From the NCBI GenBank assembly GCA_001804165.1, contig MHFL01000010.1, positions 27,736 through 37,487 on the forward strand: a stretch of 9,752 nucleotides of DNA, read 5' to 3'. Under the pieces are notes generated by a model. The model saw nothing but the letters and a program-made list of their open reading frames with translations. It was not told the DNA's origin and did no database searches. This stretch comes from Omnitrophica bacterium RIFCSPLOWO2_01_FULL_45_10. GTDB taxonomy: Bacteria; Omnitrophota; Gorgyraeia; 2-01-FULL-45-10. Both the position numbers and the translations under genes were made by a program. This document shows, piece by piece, positions 7,202-9,752 of the stretch (its first letter is position 1; the number at the start of each line of letters is the position of its first letter).

Positions 7202-8192
7202 GACCGCCTGCCCCGTAACTGTACCCCCCAAGGCAGGCAGGTTCGCGATAATTATAACGATGGGCGACCCCTCAGGCATAGGGCCTGAGGTTACGCTCAA
7301 ATCCTTAGCGAGCCCCAAAGTTTCAGGGCTCGCCGATTTTTTAGTCATAGGAGATAAGTCTTTAATCGATAGGGAAAGCGCGCGTCTCGGATTACGGCGG
7401 CGCTTTCCCATCATGGATCTCGCAAATGTTCCTAGAAGGAATTTCTCTTTTGGAATTGCTCATCCCTCATTTGGCCGCGCTTCATTGGAATATATAAATG
7501 AGGCGTTGAGGCTTCTTAAGAAAGGCAAGGCCGGAGCCCTTGTGACCTCGCCAGTAAGTAAACGTTCGATAGAATTATCCGGCCTCCCGGGCTTTACGGG
7601 TCACACGGAATATCTTGCTTCGAGGACTCGTACGAAAGATTACGCAATGATGTTTGTCGGGAAAAATTTAAAGGTAGTTCTCGTTACAAGACACATTGCC
7701 CTTAAAGATGTCCCAGCCGCCTTGTCGATGAAATCCATTTATAAGACTATAATCATTACCGACAAATACCTGAAGAGCTTCTTTAAGATTCGTCGGCCCA
7801 GAATAGGCGTCGCGGGTTTAAATCCGCATTCGTCGGAGGGGGGCCTTTTAGGCGTCGAAGAAAAGACGAAGATAATCCCCGCTATTAGAAATGCCTCCAG
7901 ATATGTTAAATTCATATACGGTCCGATACCTCCGGATGTTATATTCCATGAGGCCTTGAATGGAAAATACGACGCGGTGATAGCGATGTATCACGACCAG
8001 GGTTTAATCCCGTTCAAGATGTTATATTTTAACAGCGGAGTGAATTTAACTTTGGGCCTGCCGTTCGTGCGAACCTCACCCGACCACGGAACCGCCTTCG
8101 ATATCGCCGGTAAAGGCATGGCGGATCCTCGTTCGATGATGGAGGCGATCCTCCTGGCGCACCGATTGTCAATGCGAAATGTAGGGGCGTAG
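7179..8192 (+). CDS. pdxA: 4-hydroxythreonine-4-phosphate dehydrogenase PdxA
   Basis: NAD-dependent enzyme of the DXP-dependent pyridoxal 5'-phosphate pathway. It oxidises 4-phosphohydroxy-L-threonine, whose decarboxylated product is used by PdxJ. The 337 residues contain ITMGDPSGIGPEV (26-38), FTGHTEYLA (139-147), the divalent-metal ligands His172 (in TRHIALKD), His217 (in GLNPHSSEGG) and His272 (in YHDQGLIPFK), and RTSPDHGTAFDIAGKG (298-313). The three His positions sit at a constant +6 offset from E. coli PdxA His166/211/266, so the catalytic core is intact. The ATG at 7179 lies inside surA. The next Met (residue 28) would cut into the first beta-strand, so 7179 is preferred. The first 20 residues are non-conserved and encoded over a small GC-rich hairpin. 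Paralogues acting on phosphothreonate are a minor alternative. Confidence 0.94.
   Translation: MPTSLSNKTACPVTVPPKAGRFAIIITMGDPSGIGPEVTLKSLASPKVSGLADFLVIGDKSLIDRESARLGLRRRFPIMDLANVPRRNFSFGIAHPSFGRASLEYINEALRLLKKGKAGALVTSPVSKRSIELSGLPGFTGHTEYLASRTRTKDYAMMFVGKNLKVVLVTRHIALKDVPAALSMKSIYKTIIITDKYLKSFFKIRRPRIGVAGLNPHSSEGGLLGVEEKTKIIPAIRNASRYVKFIYGPIPPDVIFHEALNGKYDAVIAMYHDQGLIPFKMLYFNSGVNLTLGLPFVRTSPDHGTAFDIAGKGMADPRSMMEAILLAHRLSMRNVGA
7206..7238. repeat. Small GC-rich inverted repeat inside the 5' end of pdxA
   Basis: GCCTGCC (7206-7212) is exactly complementary to GGCAGGC (7232-7238), with a 19-nt spacer containing a six-C run. The right side continues as a GGCA tandem (GGCAGGCAGG, 7232-7241). 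It codes for part of the non-conserved PdxA leader, about residues 10-20. A 7-bp match can arise by chance; it may be a remnant of a small dispersed repeat. Confidence 0.35.
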
Positions 8193-8194
8193 GC

Positions 8195-9040
8195 ATGCTT
8201 ACGGCCAGCCAGTTGAAAGAAGTCTTCAGAATTTACGCTTTCAGACCCTTGAGGAGATTAGGCGAAAATTATCTCATCGACGCCAACATAAAGGATAAGA
8301 TAATAAATGAATTCCGTCCCGAAAAAGGCGAAGTTGTATTGGAGATAGGGCCGGGCTTAGGGGCGCTCACGATAGATTTGGCGAGGTCCGGCGCTATCCT
8401 TTACGCTATCGAGAAGGATAAAAAGGCCTTTTCTATCCTGAAGGATATCATAAAAGATGATTTCCCTAATCTTAAACTGCTCTGTTCGGATATCTTAGAA
8501 TTTGACTTAAGGATCATCGCCTCTTCTAAGAAATTAAAAGTCATAGGCTGCCTCCCCTTTTACATTACTACGCCAATCCTCGAATATCTTATTGATAATA
8601 GAGGTGTTATAGAATCGTCGCTAATTATGGTTCAAAAGGAGGTTGGGGATAGGATCCAGGCATTGCCCGGCGCGACGGATTACGGTCCTTTGAGTTGCTT
8701 TATTCAATTTTATACCCGGCCCATTTATATATATACGGTCAAAAGGGATTGTTTTTATCCTTCGCCATCTGTAGATTCTAGCCTCATGAGATTAGAGATG
8801 CGGCCCGAACCCGCGGTTGAGGTTAAAGATGAAACGCTTTTTTTTAGAATCATAAGGGGCGCGTTCAACCAGAGGCGGAAGACGATACTTAATTCTTTGT
8901 CGCGCAAGGCCGCATTATCCATCGATAAAGAGAAATTAGCGGAAATTTTAAAAAGCGTCGGAATCGGCCCCGCTTCCCGCCCCGAATCCCTTTCCCTATC
9001 CGACTTCGCGGCCATTGCTAATGCAATCACCATCTCATGA
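8195..9040 (+). CDS. rsmA: 16S rRNA (adenine1518-N6/adenine1519-N6)-dimethyltransferase RsmA/KsgA
   Basis: SAM-dependent methyltransferase that dimethylates two adjacent adenines in the 3'-terminal helix of 16S rRNA during 30S maturation. The 281 residues (E. coli 273) have the N-terminal GENYLIDANI (23-32), SAM-binding motif I VLEIGPGLGALT (48-59), the acidic residue of motif II in AIEKD (71-75), CSDILEF (97-103), motif IV as GCLPFYITTPIL (118-129), YPSPSVDSSLMRL (188-200) and the C-terminal AFNQRRKTILNSL (223-235). Motif IV is normally NLPY or NLPF; here the Asn position is Cys119 (codon TGC). The rest of the domain is intact, so the enzyme is probably functional, but its activity is open. 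It starts 2 nt after pdxA with AGGGG at 8183-8187 as ribosome-binding site. Confidence 0.93.
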   Translation: MLTASQLKEVFRIYAFRPLRRLGENYLIDANIKDKIINEFRPEKGEVVLEIGPGLGALTIDLARSGAILYAIEKDKKAFSILKDIIKDDFPNLKLLCSDILEFDLRIIASSKKLKVIGCLPFYITTPILEYLIDNRGVIESSLIMVQKEVGDRIQALPGATDYGPLSCFIQFYTRPIYIYTVKRDCFYPSPSVDSSLMRLEMRPEPAVEVKDETLFFRIIRGAFNQRRKTILNSLSRKAALSIDKEKLAEILKSVGIGPASRPESLSLSDFAAIANAITIS

Positions 9041-9042
9041 CC

Positions 9043-9071
9043 TTGACGAATAAAAGATTTTATGTTATCTT
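9043..9071 (+). promoter_or_regulatory. Sigma70-type promoter upstream of the secreted-protein gene
   Basis: TTGACG (9043-9048; 5/6 to consensus) and TATCTT (9066-9071; 4/6) are separated by exactly 17 nt and lie 2 bp after the rsmA stop. The predicted start is near 9078, leaving an approximately 80-nt leader before the ATG at 9161. Together with the change of base composition, this marks the start of a separate transcription unit. No strong terminator is seen after rsmA, so read-through is possible. Confidence 0.5.
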
Positions 9072-9087
9072 TGAAATAGTTTCAATG

Positions 9088-9151
9088 CTCTTCTGTAAGG
9101 AGTAGCCAAATCATCGGCATAGTTTTGTGTTATTTGGCATCTCTCTAAGAG
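9088..9151 (+). promoter_or_regulatory. Possible structured 5' leader of the secreted-protein gene
   Basis: Three consecutive potential hairpins occupy the leader. The first pairs 9088-9092 with 9098-9102 and includes one G-U pair. The second is a perfect 7-bp stem, GCCAAAT (9105-9111) with ATTTGGC (9132-9138). The third pairs CTCT (9141-9144) with AGAG (9148-9151). The last stem would hide the only Shine-Dalgarno-like purines before ATG 9161. I recognise no known riboswitch class. The stems are short and may be chance. Confidence 0.3.
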
Positions 9152-9160
9152 TGGTTAGAA

Positions 9161-9752
9161 ATGAGAAAAAGATTAAATAAAAATTTTTGGTTAGTTTTGC
9201 CTTTGGTGATTATAATAGGAGTGGTTGCCTGGGCAGATGCTGCTTCAGCAGTTGAAATTATTGTTGACGAACGAGATTCTGGTTTCAGCATGTACGGAAC
9301 TCCATCTTATTGGAAAGAGGCATGGATTGGCTATAACGGCCATATGTATTATACCTACAATGGGCAAAGTGCAGTTGACAATTATGCAAGATGGCAACCA
9401 AGTCTTTCTATCGCAGGCGCAGGGACTTACACGGTGTCTGTTTATATCCCGAGTAATTATAAAGACACAACAAATGCAACCTACACTATTTTTCACAACG
9501 GCATTAGCGATATCCGCACGGTAAACCAAAACATTTATTCTAATCAATGGGTATCATTAGGGAATTTCTATTTCTCCGCTGGTGGAAATGAATATGTTCA
9601 GTTGGTTGACAAAACTGGTGAGCCGTACGCTACAAAAAGAGTTGGCTTTGATGCGGTAAAATGGGTTAAAGAGGTAAATCTCAGTTTTACTAATTTGACA
9701 CCTTCTACAATATCGACAAGCACTGCGCCCTATGATGCAACACTCTCAGCCA
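9161..9752 (+). CDS. Secreted protein with golvesin-C/xanthan-lyase-like domain (5' part, truncated by window)
   Basis: The open frame runs from ATG 9161 to the window edge without a stop (197 codons seen). It opens with a clear Sec signal peptide: basic MRKRLNKN, hydrophobic core 9-25, and likely cleavage after Ala30 in ADAASA. Residues about 32-171 look like the golvesin C-terminal / xanthan-lyase-associated beta-sandwich domain: VDERDSGFS near the start, WIGYNGHMYYTY, AGTYTVSVYIP, and a closing VGFDAVKWVKE. Such domains usually accompany secreted enzymes or cell-surface adhesion and carbohydrate-binding modules. From 172 on, SFTNLTPSTISTSTAPYDATLS suggests a Thr/Ser-rich start of an Ig-like domain. 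The catalytic part, if any, is beyond the window. The gene is more AT-rich than upstream genes and prefers ATT over ATA for Ile, which may mean recent acquisition. The domain call is from pattern memory. Confidence 0.75.
   Translation, partial: MRKRLNKNFWLVLPLVIIIGVVAWADAASAVEIIVDERDSGFSMYGTPSYWKEAWIGYNGHMYYTYNGQSAVDNYARWQPSLSIAGAGTYTVSVYIPSNYKDTTNATYTIFHNGISDIRTVNQNIYSNQWVSLGNFYFSAGGNEYVQLVDKTGEPYATKRVGFDAVKWVKEVNLSFTNLTPSTISTSTAPYDATLSA

Noticed and set aside
7260..8192. Start of pdxA at the internal Met (residue 28)
   Set aside because: It would remove the first beta-strand (RFAIIIT) directly before the conserved GDPSGIGPE.
9014..9027. Terminator after rsmA (ATTGC TAAT GCAAT stem)
   Set aside because: It is only a 5-bp stem inside the coding region, AT-rich and without a following T-run.
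9078..9160. Cyclic di-GMP (GEMM) or other known riboswitch
   Set aside because: The conserved GEMM segments are absent, and no other class I know fits. Only generic short stems are visible.
9225..9547. Overlapping reading frames on both strands (9225-9524 plus, 9245-9547 minus)
   Set aside because: Both are shadows of the signal-peptide-bearing frame from 9161, which has a recognisable exported domain and no stop to the window edge.

Overview
The window is most likely from a Gram-negative-type (diderm), rod-forming, uncultivated bacterium. Evidence is a complete MreB/MreC/MreD/PBP2/RodA elongation set, two exported parvulin-type chaperones (one a lipoprotein), compact head-to-tail genes on one strand and heavy use of ATA for Ile. 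The protein sequences look to me like the Omnitrophota (OP3) lineage or a neighbour in the PVC group. That is an impression from memory, with no search behind it.

Region 1 (3-5274) is the cell-elongation (rod) locus: mreB, mreC, mreD, mrdA (PBP2) and rodA. The first four genes are packed with a 7-nt gap, a 13-nt overlap and a 4-nt ATGA overlap. MreB filaments, the MreC/MreD membrane scaffold, the PBP2 transpeptidase and the RodA glycosyltransferase together insert lateral-wall peptidoglycan. The run is broken only between mrdA and rodA, by a 101-bp AT-rich array of degenerate heptamers arranged as a large inverted repeat.

Region 2 (5274-5336) is a perfect 23-bp hairpin that begins on the last base of the rodA stop codon. 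It looks like a REP-type dispersed element and may also act as a weak terminator.

Region 3 (5355-9040) is an envelope-folding and housekeeping cluster: a parvulin-domain lipoprotein, a SurA-like periplasmic PPIase/chaperone, pdxA (pyridoxal phosphate synthesis) and rsmA/ksgA (16S rRNA dimethylation). The order surA-pdxA-rsmA is the same as in the Escherichia coli lptD-surA-pdxA-rsmA-apaGH cluster. The RsmA copy has Cys where the family's motif IV normally has Asn.

Region 4 (9041-9752) starts a new transcription unit: a good sigma70-type promoter just past rsmA, an approximately 80-nt leader with possible hairpins, and the 5' part of a secreted protein with a golvesin-C/xanthan-lyase-like beta-sandwich domain. 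This gene runs off the window and is visibly more AT-rich and ATT-biased than its neighbours.

Most of the window is core genome. I see no CRISPR array, no transposase, no tRNA or rRNA and no clear undescribed multi-gene system. The items most worth a second look are the non-coding repeat elements, the RsmA motif substitution and the secreted partial gene.
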